64,000 bases of DNA from Granulicella sapmiensis (GCA_026225395.1 JAMFSR010000003.1:1-64000), one strand, 5' to 3'. Positions 55,527 through 64,000 are shown, counted from the first letter of the stretch. Notes: generated from the letters alone by a model not told the origin. Made by a program: numbers and translations.

Positions 55527-55586
55527 GTTATCTATCTTTCTGACTGCGGTACGTGCTCGTCGCGGTCGCTGCGCTCAAAGTTGGCG

Positions 55587-56039
55587 CTACTTCAGTGTAG
55601 CCGCCTTCGCCGCCCGCGCCTTGCCATCGGTATGGATCGTCACCCCATACTCCTCGCTGATACTGGCAATCTGCTTCATCTCGCTCGCCGGGGAAAGCCC
55701 ATTCACTTCCTCAAACCACTGCTCGAACCCCGCCGGCGCATAAATCGTCGCCAGCCTCCCGGCTGTCTTCCCCGTATTCCGATAGCTATGGGTCGTCCCG
55801 CGAGGCGAAAACACCGGCTCATCGATCGGCAGCGGCGTCCACTCGCCATCCTGCTGTAGCTCAAAGTCGCCTTCGAGCGCCATAAACATCTCGTCCTCAA
55901 ACTCGTGCGCGTGCGGCGGAAGCCCTCCACCCGGCGGCACGGTCAAAACCACAACCGAAGTCACGCCATGGCTCATCGCACCATCCACCGTAATTTCCAC
56001 GGAATTGCCAAACACCTTGAGTGATCGTACCGGGGGCAT
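55587..56039 (-). CDS. Small cupin-domain protein
   Basis: A 150-residue single cupin. Metal-type residues are in PPGGGLPPHAHEFEDEMFMALEGDFEL and the second cupin motif in FSPRGTTHSYRNTGKT. The C-terminal EEYGVTIHTDGKA is unassigned. Function unknown. Confidence 0.85.
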   Translation of the reverse strand: MPPVRSLKVFGNSVEITVDGAMSHGVTSVVVLTVPPGGGLPPHAHEFEDEMFMALEGDFELQQDGEWTPLPIDEPVFSPRGTTHSYRNTGKTAGRLATIYAPAGFEQWFEEVNGLSPASEMKQIASISEEYGVTIHTDGKARAAKAATLK

Positions 56040-56067
56040 CCATTCACCTCACGGGTAAGATGCGCCG

Positions 56068-56253
56068 TTACCCCAAAGCGTCGCGCAACGGCTCCACGCT
56101 ATGCGGCTCATCTCCCCGCGGACGCTCCACAACTGGCTCGTCAGGCGACAGCGGCTCGTCCGGCAAACCCTCGTTATCACCCTCCGGTGTAGCCAGCGTA
56201 TCCGGCTCGTTATCTTCTGGAGAATCAAACGCTTCGGTAGGGAACTCAGCCAT
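56068..56253 (-). CDS. Small acidic protein, 61 residues
   Basis: A very acidic, proline-rich protein (EPDTLATPEGDNEGLPDEPLSPDEP) starting two bases after the scpB stop. No family recognised. Because scpB itself ends in a long acidic tail, this could also be a former extension split off by a stop codon. Confidence 0.5.
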   Translation of the reverse strand: MAEFPTEAFDSPEDNEPDTLATPEGDNEGLPDEPLSPDEPVVERPRGDEPHSVEPLRDALG

Positions 56254-56255
56254 CG

Positions 56256-57428
56256 CTACGCCCCTCCGGTCTTGCCGTCATGCTCCGCTTCGCTGTCCAC
56301 AGAGGGATCATCACTATTCCCATCCGCCTGCGGCTCATGCTGTTCCGCCATCGGCTCAACCTCGCTCGGGTCCGCATGCTCCGTGTTGTGCCCTTCAGGC
56401 GCCGTCGAGCGATCCGACAGCATCTCTTCCACATCCTCATGCACCACGTTCGTCGGCTCAGGCGCTGCGTTCAACTCGTCCACACTCGTCGGCGTCCCAC
56501 CGGCTGCGGCATCCTCTTCTGAAGTATTGTGTGGCGACATCGGAATCTCCTCCTGCACCGGCTCCGCATCAGCAAGCTCGCCGGCCATCTTCTCAAACTC
56601 TTCGATGCTCGGAAGCTCGTTGATATCTTTCAACCCGAACCGCAGCAGAAAATCCTTCGTCGTTTTGTACAAAATCGGCCGCCCGATCACCTGCTTCCGC
56701 CCGGCCGTCGTAATCAGCTTCCGCGCCATCAGCGACCCCAGCACGCCGCCCGAATCCACCCCGCGAATCTCCGAGATCTCCGGCGCCGTCACCGGCTGCT
56801 TGTATGCCACTACCGCCAGCGTCTCCAGCGCCTGCAGGGTCAACTTCAGCGGCGGTTTCAAACTCTTCACGAACCCGCGCACGGCATCGTGATACTCCGG
56901 CTTGGTTGCCAGCCTGTACCCACCCGCTACCTCGCGAACCTCCAACCCCCGCGCATCCCCGGCATAGTCGGAAATCAGCTCATCCAGCAGCGACCGGAAG
57001 TACTCCCGCAGCTTCCGCTCCCGTTCCCGCGCCACCTTCTTCTCATCCCCACCCGAAGCCGCAACCTCAACCGACGCAACAGCTTCGCCCTCAACCGGTA
57101 CCTCTGCAGCCTCGCTCTCAACCGCATCCACAACCATCTCCGGCTCGGACGTCGGCGCATCTGGCTCAACCGCCACAGCTTCCAGCTCTGCCGTAGACTC
57201 ACCCGGCTCCAGCACCTCGCCATTCAGCGGATCCGGATCATTCGCCTCGGCCTCGGCGACAGGCTCCTCTGACACGCCGTCTTCCTCCAGCGGAAGCGAC
57301 TGCTGCTGCGCATCCAACGCATCCAGTTCGGCCTGGCCTTCTTCGCCCAGCAATCCGGTAAGTTGAGCAAGCGTGACAGGTTCTTCTGACGCGTAGATGA
57401 CGGCTTCGATCTTGGCTTTAAGACTCAT
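56256..57428 (-). CDS. scpB: Segregation and condensation protein ScpB with acidic insertion
   Basis: A 390-residue ScpB, about twice the usual 180-200. The first winged helix begins KAKIEAVIYASEEPVTLAQL and its last part is LEVREVAGGYRLATKPEYHDAVRG (about 162-185). Between them lies an acidic insertion of about 100 residues (about 30-135). The second winged helix is ALETLAVVAYKQPVTAPEISEIRG. A further acidic tail covers about 285-390. ScpB with ScpA bridges SMC; no scpA is seen next to it. Confidence 0.9.
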   Translation of the reverse strand: MSLKAKIEAVIYASEEPVTLAQLTGLLGEEGQAELDALDAQQQSLPLEEDGVSEEPVAEAEANDPDPLNGEVLEPGESTAELEAVAVEPDAPTSEPEMVVDAVESEAAEVPVEGEAVASVEVAASGGDEKKVARERERKLREYFRSLLDELISDYAGDARGLEVREVAGGYRLATKPEYHDAVRGFVKSLKPPLKLTLQALETLAVVAYKQPVTAPEISEIRGVDSGGVLGSLMARKLITTAGRKQVIGRPILYKTTKDFLLRFGLKDINELPSIEEFEKMAGELADAEPVQEEIPMSPHNTSEEDAAAGGTPTSVDELNAAPEPTNVVHEDVEEMLSDRSTAPEGHNTEHADPSEVEPMAEQHEPQADGNSDDPSVDSEAEHDGKTGGA

Positions 57429-57494
57429 AGTGGCAGCGTTGAGTGTATAAGACTCCCCACCGTGGATTTCTGGCTCTTATCTGCTGGAAACGCA

Positions 57495-57530
57495 AAAGAA
57501 AAGCCCCACCCGTCTCTTCGGGTGGGGCTT
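57495..57530 (-). terminator. Terminator of the phosphate transporter gene
   Basis: Perfect 12-bp stem (57501-57512 and 57519-57530) with a six-base loop, followed on the minus strand by TTTTCTTTT. It is 17 bases after the stop of the gene at 57548. Confidence 0.9.
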
Positions 57531-57547
57531 CACGGGGCCTTCTGCGC

Positions 57548-59182
57548 CTACCCCGCGATCTTATTGAACAGAAAGAACAGCAACCCCGAAAGCACCGCCG
57601 CCGCCGGCAGCGTGAACACCCACGCGAGCGCGATATTCCGAACCGTGCTCATCTGCAACCCGCTCCCGTTCGTCGCCATGGTCCCGGCTACGCCCGAACT
57701 CAGCACATGCGTTGTGCTTACCGGCAGCCCAAACCCATCCGCCAGCCCGATCGTCACCATCGCCGTAATCTCAGCCGAAGCTCCCTGCGCATACGTCAGG
57801 TGCGTCTTGCCGATCTTCTCGCCCACGGTGATGACGATCCGCTTCCAGCCCACCATCGTTCCCAGTCCGAGCGCCAGCGCTACCGCTACCTTCACCCACG
57901 ACGGAATGTACTTCGTCGACTTGTCCAGGAACTTCCTGTAGTTAGCGAACACAGCCGTGTCATCCGCATTGAACTTCGGCGCACCCACCGCCTTCGGCAG
58001 CAGAGCGAACGCCGACGATGTCAGGTACATCTGGTTCCTCACGTTCGCCTGCATCTCCGCCGGCACGTTTCCCAGCGACCCATAGCTCACCGCCTCGTTG
58101 CGAATGTCGGTCACCATCTCGCCCAGCGCCGTCAGCACCTGCGGCTCATAATGCTTGGTCGCAATAAACTGTTCCAGCTCCGGCTGCGACTCACCCAGAA
58201 CCACATTCGGATCCTCATAGTTATGCAGCGCACCGGCCACCTGCGTCGAAACCGCCGCAAACGTCGTCACCGACCCCTTATCCACCGTGTGGTTCAGCGC
58301 ATACGCCGTCGGCACCGTGCCCACGAGGATCAGCATGATCAGTCCCATGCCCTTCTGTCCATCGTTCGATCCATGAAAGTAGCTCACACCGCCACAGGTC
58401 AGGATCAGCAGGCAGCGGATATAGAACGGAGGAGGCGCCGTACCTTCCGGCGCTTCATACAGCCGCTTGTCCTTGGCCAGCAGCTTGAACAGTAGGAACA
58501 ACAACCCGGCTAGCAGAAAACCAACCACCGGCGAAACCAGCAGTGCCGTGAACACCTTCTTCACCTGCTCCATGTCCACGCCACTCACACCGGACCGTCC
58601 CCGTATTAGCTGGTTCGCAATGCCCACCCCGATCACCGACCCGATCATCGTATGCGAGCTCGAAGCCGGCAATCCCTTCCACCACGTCGCCAGGTTCCAC
58701 AGGATCGCCGCAATCAGCAGCGCGAACACCATCGCAAATCCTGACCCCGAACTCACCTTCAAAATCAGCTCCACTGGCAGCAGGTTAACAATCGAGTAAG
58801 CCACCGCGCCCGAGCTCAGCAGCACACCCACAAAGTTCATCGCGCCCGAGTACACCACCGCCACATGCGGCGCCAGCGAGTTCGTATAGATCACCGTCGC
58901 CACGGCATTGGCCGTGTCATGGAACCCGTTCACAAACTCAAATCCCAGCGCAATCAGCAGCGCCACACCCAGTAGCACGTACGGAAATACCGAAGCCGAA
59001 TGCACAATCGAAAGGTCGGCGGCCAGTTTGCTGCCAATGTAGATCAGCCCACCCACCAGCATGACCCCAAACACCGCCGCACCCCAAATCCCGGCCGAGC
59101 TTTGAGAGAAGCGGTCGGCAGCCTTTGCGTCCGAACTTTGTGCGTGAAGAACAGGAGGAGGAGTAGCAGCGGAAGAAGCCAT
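57548..59182 (-). CDS. pit: Low-affinity inorganic phosphate transporter, PiT family
   Basis: A 544-residue membrane carrier for metal-phosphate. The two inverted PiT motifs are FEFVNGFHDTANAVATVIYTNSL near 80 and SYFHGSNDGQKGMGL near 270; a C-terminal GLPVSTTHVLSSGVAG repeats SSSHTMIGSVIGVG. A large polar loop separates the halves. It is monocistronic here. Confidence 0.95.
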   Translation of the reverse strand: MASSAATPPPVLHAQSSDAKAADRFSQSSAGIWGAAVFGVMLVGGLIYIGSKLAADLSIVHSASVFPYVLLGVALLIALGFEFVNGFHDTANAVATVIYTNSLAPHVAVVYSGAMNFVGVLLSSGAVAYSIVNLLPVELILKVSSGSGFAMVFALLIAAILWNLATWWKGLPASSSHTMIGSVIGVGIANQLIRGRSGVSGVDMEQVKKVFTALLVSPVVGFLLAGLLFLLFKLLAKDKRLYEAPEGTAPPPFYIRCLLILTCGGVSYFHGSNDGQKGMGLIMLILVGTVPTAYALNHTVDKGSVTTFAAVSTQVAGALHNYEDPNVVLGESQPELEQFIATKHYEPQVLTALGEMVTDIRNEAVSYGSLGNVPAEMQANVRNQMYLTSSAFALLPKAVGAPKFNADDTAVFANYRKFLDKSTKYIPSWVKVAVALALGLGTMVGWKRIVITVGEKIGKTHLTYAQGASAEITAMVTIGLADGFGLPVSTTHVLSSGVAGTMATNGSGLQMSTVRNIALAWVFTLPAAAVLSGLLFFLFNKIAG

Positions 59183-59322
59183 CGTTTGGGTTCACCTTAC
59201 AGAGCTGGTTTGATTTGCCAGCCCAGCCTAGAACCCCACGCCAAACCTTAATGTGAACGGCATGTGAACATCCGAAGAAATCCCCACACTATGCACTCAC
59301 CTAACATGGCGCCAACCACGCC

Positions 59323-60207
59323 CTACCGCAACCCCCGCAGACTCTCCACCGAAGGCACAAAGTAATACGACCCCGTCAGGGGCTCCGTATACCGTGTCAA
59401 CGCATCGCGCTTCCCGTTCACCAACCCCGCCATGCTATCGAGCATCTTCGAAAGCCGCTTCTGCTCCGCGCTAAATCCCACAAACACAGTCCCATGATCG
59501 TCGACGTTTCCATAGGGCATATTCCGTCGGAAGATGTTCCCAAACTCGTCCTGGTCCGTGCGCGCCACATGCGAGTCCTCGGGCTTATCCTCCAACTCCA
59601 CGCTGTCCGCCTTCGTCCTTCCCATGATCAACTCCTGCTTCTCCACCGGCAGCGCTTCCCACTCCGCCGTCCTGTGCTTCCATTTCTGCAGTAGCAGCAC
59701 GGACCCCGCAGCTCCCGGCCCACCCTCCGGCACCAGCGCATCTGTGGGAGCATCCAGCAGCGTCGGATTCTCCGACCCATCCACGAACCCCGTCAAATCT
59801 CGGTCATGCCGGTAAGGCCAGCTCGAAGTCTCTTCCCCCAGCTTTGCCGTCGCCGCCAGGTCATGCAGCACGGACCGCGCCATATCGAACACCACGTCAT
59901 ACGCACTGCCTGACATCCACACCAGCGCATCATGCTGCGTGGCCGGCATCACAAATCCCTCCACACCCTCAATGCTCTTGTTGAATCCCTCCACGCCTAC
60001 CGGCATATCTCCCGGAACAATCTCCCCCCACAGCTCCGGCCGAAACCCGATCACAAAGTTCACGCCGCCCGTCGTAGTCCGCGGCTCACGGATCGCGGAG
60101 ATGGCCGAAGCAAACTCCTTGCATTTACTTGCATCCAGCAGATCAAACTCCAGATACACATGCGACGAAGTTCCAAGAGCAAAAATTCCAGCCTGAGGCG
60201 TATACAT
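59323..60207 (-). CDS. Dyp-type heme peroxidase
   Basis: A 294-residue dye-decolorising peroxidase. The GxxDG motif reads GFVDGSENP near 140. The proximal heme His is likely in SHVARTDQDEFGNIFRRNMPYGN near 220, as in YfeX. No Tat or signal peptide is visible, so it is cytoplasmic or encapsulated. It is divergent from the MarR/S41 gene. Confidence 0.93.
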   Translation of the reverse strand: MYTPQAGIFALGTSSHVYLEFDLLDASKCKEFASAISAIREPRTTTGGVNFVIGFRPELWGEIVPGDMPVGVEGFNKSIEGVEGFVMPATQHDALVWMSGSAYDVVFDMARSVLHDLAATAKLGEETSSWPYRHDRDLTGFVDGSENPTLLDAPTDALVPEGGPGAAGSVLLLQKWKHRTAEWEALPVEKQELIMGRTKADSVELEDKPEDSHVARTDQDEFGNIFRRNMPYGNVDDHGTVFVGFSAEQKRLSKMLDSMAGLVNGKRDALTRYTEPLTGSYYFVPSVESLRGLR

Positions 60208-60338
60208 GCGGAAATTATATCGAGCGCTGCCTTAGCCAACGCAACTGGCTTGAGCGCTCTGCCACATTCCCATAGGACACCTCTTATTACCGCTGCAGCG
60301 GTTCAGTCAGCCAATTATGTGATCCAAAGATTCACATC

Positions 60339-60363
60339 TAACAGTGCTGTTATATTTACAGTG
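60339..60363. promoter_or_regulatory. Inverted and direct repeats before the MarR/S41 gene
   Basis: TAACAG-TG-CTGTTA (60339-60352) is a perfect inverted repeat. ACAGTG at 60341-60346 is repeated at 60358-60363, 17 bases apart, ending just before the ATG at 60365. The site lies in the divergent space shared with the Dyp peroxidase gene and may be bound by the MarR domain. Confidence 0.45.
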
Positions 60364-60364
60364 T

Positions 60365-62149
60365 ATGCCTTCGAATCGCACTCTCGGAACATTGCTTCGT
60401 CATCTCATTGAGCACCTCGACGACGCTGTCGAACATCGTTATCGTGCGGCCGGATTCGGCTACAAACCGCGGTACACGCCTGTCGTTCGCGCGCTTCTGG
60501 ATCTGCATGAGGCGTCGCTGCGTCAGATTGCGCACCACGCTCAAATCACTCACTCCGCTGTAAGCCAAACCATCGCCCAGATGGGAGACTCCGGCCTTGT
60601 GGAGACGGTGCAGGGTACCGACGCACGCCAACATGTTGTGCGTCTGACCTCGAAGGCTAATCGCATGGTGCCTGAGCTGCGCAGCATCTGGCTTGCGACC
60701 AACACCGCTGCCGATCGGCTCGATACGGAGCTCCCATACTCCCTGTCCTCGCTCCTTGCCGACACGATTTCCACGTTGGAGAAGCGCTCTTTTGAAGAGC
60801 GCATCCGCAGTGAACAAGAGCAGCTTCAAAACCCCGAGGAAATCCACGTGAAGCATTCAAAACACCCCTCCCGCAAACGGCTCTCCGCAAAGCCCGCGAT
60901 CCGAAGCATTCTTCTCACGCTTACCGCTTATGCGGCGATTCATGCTGCGTGTCTGGGACAGAACACCAGTCCCACGCCTATGCTCGATGCGGCTACCCGC
61001 CGTGCCGTGGTTCAGCAGATGGAGGCTGATATCAACAGCACCTATGTCTTTCGGGAGATGCGTCCCGCTCTTGTCTCGATGTTGGAGCAGGCATTCAAGG
61101 CAGGCCGTTATGACGTCAGCGATCCGAATATCTTTGCGGAAAAGGTAACAGAGGATCTGGAGGCGGCAAGCCATGATGGGCATCTGTATCTCAATAGCGA
61201 TCCCGAGCAGTACGCAGCCACCATTGCTCCGCCTCGCAGTGATGTCGGCCTGGACGCCTATCGCAGGCGGCTTGCTATCCGGACGCACAGCGGCTTGACG
61301 AAGCTCGAGATTCTGCCCGGGAATCTCCGCTACCTTCAGGTCGAAGCATTCCATTGGACACCCGTACTCACGCCCGCAGCGTACGATGACGCGTTGAAAT
61401 TTTTAAGCGATGGCGACGCGCTCATCCTGGACCTTCGGGAAAATGGCGGTGGCAACAGCGATGCTGTGGACTATCTGGCCAGGTTGCTCCGTCCCCTGGC
61501 AAAGCGCAAGCCTCTCTACATCCTCGTCGATGCCCATGTCGCTTCCGCGGCAGAGGCCATTTCGTATGGATTCCAACAGGAAAAGCTGGCGACCATCGTA
61601 GGCGGCACCACCTATGGGGCGGCAAACAACAACAAGAAGCTTCCCATCGCCCCACAATTCATCTTGAGCGTGTCGTACAACAGGCCCGTCAATCCCATCA
61701 GCGGGACGAACTGGGAAGGTGTAGGCGTCGTTCCAGACCTCAAGGTGCCGTCCACGCAAGCGCTTGCCGCCGCGGAACTCGACGCATATCGTCGCTTACG
61801 TTCAACTCCCGGCCTCGCCGCTGAGCGAGCGGCGGAGTACACATGGGCAGCCGTAGCTACTGACGCGCAGTTGCATCCGGTTGTCATCGCAGCAACTCAT
61901 CTGCAAACACTCGCGGGAGACTATGGCACGATCTCTGTCCGTTACGCGGACGGCGCATTGCGGTTAAATCGCTCGGATCGCCCTAAGTGGCAGAAGAACC
62001 TCCTTCTCGCGCCATTAAGTGCGGATGACACCTTCCAGGTCGAGGGTTCCGAGGATCTTCGTCTACGGTTCACAAAGAGTGGTCTCGATTTGCTTCATGG
62101 CAGCGAAGACGAACGCGAACCCTTCACGCGCTCAACGGTTCAACGTTAG
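60365..62149 (+). CDS. MarR domain fused through a membrane segment to an S41 peptidase domain
   Basis: A 594-residue single frame. Residues about 6-153 form a MarR winged helix (IAHHAQITHSAVSQTIAQMGDSGLVETV, then GTDARQHVVRLT). About 180-198 is one hydrophobic segment after a basic stretch (HSKHPSRKRLSAKP). About 205-480 is an S41/IRBP-like domain: DALILDLRENGGG and the nucleophile Ser394 in HVASAAEAISYGF, then GGTTYGAANNN. An in-frame GTG at 60848 could start the S41 half separately with a signal peptide. GTG at 60344 is an alternative start. Confidence 0.85.
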   Translation: MPSNRTLGTLLRHLIEHLDDAVEHRYRAAGFGYKPRYTPVVRALLDLHEASLRQIAHHAQITHSAVSQTIAQMGDSGLVETVQGTDARQHVVRLTSKANRMVPELRSIWLATNTAADRLDTELPYSLSSLLADTISTLEKRSFEERIRSEQEQLQNPEEIHVKHSKHPSRKRLSAKPAIRSILLTLTAYAAIHAACLGQNTSPTPMLDAATRRAVVQQMEADINSTYVFREMRPALVSMLEQAFKAGRYDVSDPNIFAEKVTEDLEAASHDGHLYLNSDPEQYAATIAPPRSDVGLDAYRRRLAIRTHSGLTKLEILPGNLRYLQVEAFHWTPVLTPAAYDDALKFLSDGDALILDLRENGGGNSDAVDYLARLLRPLAKRKPLYILVDAHVASAAEAISYGFQQEKLATIVGGTTYGAANNNKKLPIAPQFILSVSYNRPVNPISGTNWEGVGVVPDLKVPSTQALAAAELDAYRRLRSTPGLAAERAAEYTWAAVATDAQLHPVVIAATHLQTLAGDYGTISVRYADGALRLNRSDRPKWQKNLLLAPLSADDTFQVEGSEDLRLRFTKSGLDLLHGSEDEREPFTRSTVQR

Positions 62150-62294
62150 TAGAAATCCTGAAAAGAAGATTTCTCCCCAGCCGGGTATCCATGTTCCTCG
62201 CCTTCGTCCTTGACCCCTAAAGCGTCGCAGGGAAGGATCTCCGTATTTCCCGGCGGTCATGCAACCGTCATCTTCACTAGGTATCATCGCTTCC

Positions 62295-63317
62295 ATGCGA
62301 TCCTCGACGCTCCCCATGCTCTTCGCTTCCTGCGCGGCCATCCTTCTCGCCGGCCCCTCGCTCCTCGCGCAGTCCGACGGTCCCTACAAGATCACCCACA
62401 CCAGCGTCCTCGGCGGCGAAGGCGGCTGGGACTACGTCGTCCCCGACCCCACCACGCACCGCATCTTTATCGCCCGCGGCACGCACCTCATGGTCGTCGA
62501 TGAAGACTCCGGCAAGCTCATCGGCCAGGTCGACGACATCCACGGCGCCCACGGCACCGCCATCGCCCCCAACTACGGTTTCGCCTCTTCCGCGCAGGAC
62601 AAGACCGTCGCCATGTTCGACCTCAAGACCCTCAAGGTCATCAGCCGCTCCCCGGCCCAGGAAGACACCGACGCCGCCCTCTACGACGCCCCTTCCAACC
62701 GCGTCTTCACCATGAACGGCGACGCCGCATCCGCCACCGTCGTTGACGCGGCCACCGGAAAGACCATCACCAACATCCCCCTCGGCGGCAAGCCCGAGTA
62801 CGCCGTCTCCGCCGGCGACGGCAAAGTCTACGCCGACATCGCCGACAAGGACGAAATCGTCGAAGTCGACGCCCGCAAAGCTACCGTCCTCCGCCGCTGG
62901 CCCACCGCCCCCTGCAAGCAGCCCACGTCGCTCACCATCGACTCCGCCCACCACCGCCTTTTCACCGGCTGCCGCAGCGGCGTCCTCGCCGTTTCCGACA
63001 CTACTACCGGCAAGGTCATCACTACCGTCCCCATCGGCAAAGGCGTCGACGCCTCCGGCTTCGATCCCTCCACCGGCGACATCTTCTCCTCCTGCGGCGA
63101 CGGCACACTGACCATCATCCACGAGGACACCCCCGACCAGTACCACGTCCTCCAGACCCTCGCCACGCCGATCGGCTCCCGCAACCTCGGCGTCGATCCC
63201 TCAACCCACAAAATCTTCGTAGTCGCCGCCGACTTCGGCCCCATCCCTGCCGGTGGACGCAGAGGTCCCGTCCTCCCCGGCTCTTTCAAACTCCTCACCA
63301 TCGAACGCCAGCCCTGA
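62295..63317 (+). CDS. Secreted beta-propeller protein (YncE-like)
   Basis: A 340-residue protein with a signal peptide (PSLLAQ). Repeated blocks such as HGTAIAPNYGFASSAQDKTVAMFDLKTLKVI and SLTIDSAHHRLFTGC give a seven-bladed YVTN-type propeller. The ligand is unknown. The gene is convergent with the CDO-rhodanese gene. Confidence 0.85.
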   Translation: MRSSTLPMLFASCAAILLAGPSLLAQSDGPYKITHTSVLGGEGGWDYVVPDPTTHRIFIARGTHLMVVDEDSGKLIGQVDDIHGAHGTAIAPNYGFASSAQDKTVAMFDLKTLKVISRSPAQEDTDAALYDAPSNRVFTMNGDAASATVVDAATGKTITNIPLGGKPEYAVSAGDGKVYADIADKDEIVEVDARKATVLRRWPTAPCKQPTSLTIDSAHHRLFTGCRSGVLAVSDTTTGKVITTVPIGKGVDASGFDPSTGDIFSSCGDGTLTIIHEDTPDQYHVLQTLATPIGSRNLGVDPSTHKIFVVAADFGPIPAGGRRGPVLPGSFKLLTIERQP

Positions 63318-63331
63318 CCCTGCTCGTCGTC

Positions 63332-64000
63332 TCAGGAAGCCTTGTTTGGCAGCACAATCGGCAGACCCGCCGCGCTCCACGCGTGAAATCCACCCACAAC
63401 GTCGGTAGCGCGCCACAGCCCGAGATCCTGCAGACACGCCGCCGCGAGGCTTGAGGTGTAACCTTCCGAGCAAAACACGACCACCTGCACATCGTGATCG
63501 GTCGCGACCGGCAGCCGCGCGCTGGATGTAGGATCGAACCGCCACTCCAGCACGTTCCGCTCCACAACCAACGCGCCCGCTATGCTGCCCTCGACCGCGC
63601 GCTGGCCTTCGGGGCGAATATCCACGAGGACCGCTCCCGTCTCCGTCACCGCTTCATAAGCCTCAACCGGCGACAGTCGCCGCAGCCGCGCACGCGCTGC
63701 CGCAAGCATCTGCTCAATGCCCACGGCACCGGCCGGCTTTTCGGGTTTCTGCCCTTCCGCGTTCCTCTCCTGACCAAGCGCCTCAACCCGCTCCGACGCA
63801 TGTTCGCGCGGAACCAGTTGGCCCCCATCCAGTTCGTACTCGTTCATCTCGTTGAGCGGCGGCGAGTAAGCATGAATGCTCACAGCCGGCGCAACCGAGG
63901 CATTACGCACATCATGCGCGTAATCGAGACCGAAGGCCCGCGTCTCGCCCGGACGTATTGCAAGGGGCTGCTCTTCAGGACGATGCTCCTCAAGCACACC
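63332..64000 (-). CDS. Cysteine dioxygenase-like cupin fused to rhodanese domain (cut by window end)
   Basis: The frame is open to the last base, so the N-terminus is missing. The visible first part (AFGLDYAHDVRNASVAPAVSIHAYSPPL) matches the end of a cysteine dioxygenase cupin. After a charged linker of about 60 residues comes a rhodanese domain with VLVDIRPEGQRAVEGSI and the active-site loop VVFCSEGYTSSLAA. A fusion would link cysteine oxidation with sulfane sulfur handling. Confidence 0.82.
   Translation of the reverse strand, partial: GVLEEHRPEEQPLAIRPGETRAFGLDYAHDVRNASVAPAVSIHAYSPPLNEMNEYELDGGQLVPREHASERVEALGQERNAEGQKPEKPAGAVGIEQMLAAARARLRRLSPVEAYEAVTETGAVLVDIRPEGQRAVEGSIAGALVVERNVLEWRFDPTSSARLPVATDHDVQVVVFCSEGYTSSLAAACLQDLGLWRATDVVGGFHAWSAAGLPIVLPNKAS

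Noticed and set aside
54018-55859. A 613-codon open frame on the plus strand
   Set aside because: It runs opposite to the paralogue gene and rluB, and its protein is rich in Arg, Pro and Leu without domains. It is a shadow of high-GC codon use.
1-64000. CRISPR array, insertion sequence, prophage or integron
   Set aside because: No regularly spaced repeat, transposase, integrase or phage structural gene is present on either strand.

Overview
The window looks like a 64 kb piece of chromosome from an acidobacterium, probably family Acidobacteriaceae. This rests on a TIGR03435/DUF3738 protein (a family typical of soil Acidobacteria), a PadR regulator paired with a permease-prefix-like membrane protein, a planctomycete-type cytochrome (DUF1549/DUF1553) plus DUF1501 pair, a zinc-dependent phospholipase C-like protein, high GC, and many signal peptides ending in AQ. 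Species cannot be named from the sequence alone. There is no phage, insertion sequence, CRISPR array or plasmid function.

Layout. 0-24.5 kb: infC tail, hscA, a PadR operon, oxidoreductases, a DsbD-N/thioredoxin-like pair, a B3 metallo-beta-lactamase, hscB, an MHYT-GGDEF cyclase, iscA, iscU, a phospholipase C-like protein, tex, an MntA/HepT toxin-antitoxin operon with an extra membrane gene, iscS, iscR, a GNAT enzyme, a PgsA-like synthase and tRNA-Val. 24.5-35 kb: SelO, DUF1501 and PSD1 cytochrome genes, tRNA-Ser, the tyrosine degradation operon hpd-hmgA-fahA and rpmB. 35-45 kb: msrB, ridA, a GH39 glycosidase, a MarR operon, a dipeptidase, a sortase with its likely substrate, topoisomerase IB and a DEAD-box type helicase. 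45-54 kb: an envelope polysaccharide region (GT2, flippase, FkbM methyltransferase, and divergently Acyl3, MBOAT, SGNH). 53-64 kb: two tyrosine/histidine-rich secreted paralogues, rluB, a cupin, scpB, a phosphate transporter, a Dyp peroxidase, a MarR/S41-peptidase fusion, a beta-propeller protein and a cysteine dioxygenase-rhodanese fusion cut by the window edge.

How the genes work together. The most striking pattern is a complete ISC iron-sulfur assembly set (iscR, iscS, iscU, iscA, hscB, hscA). All six genes lie on the minus strand, in the order of the classical isc operon, but unrelated genes spread them over 23 kb. The IscU keeps the HscA-binding LPPVK motif and IscS keeps the IscU-docking C-terminus. 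A second notable unit is a sortase next to a protein with an LPSAG sorting signal, in a presumed diderm. A third is a single reading frame joining a cytoplasmic MarR domain, one membrane segment and a periplasmic S41 peptidase domain.

Base composition also carries a signal. On the plus strand G exceeds C up to about 24.4 kb and C exceeds G over most of the rest, whichever strand the genes lie on. This is what a replichore boundary (terminus side) would give.
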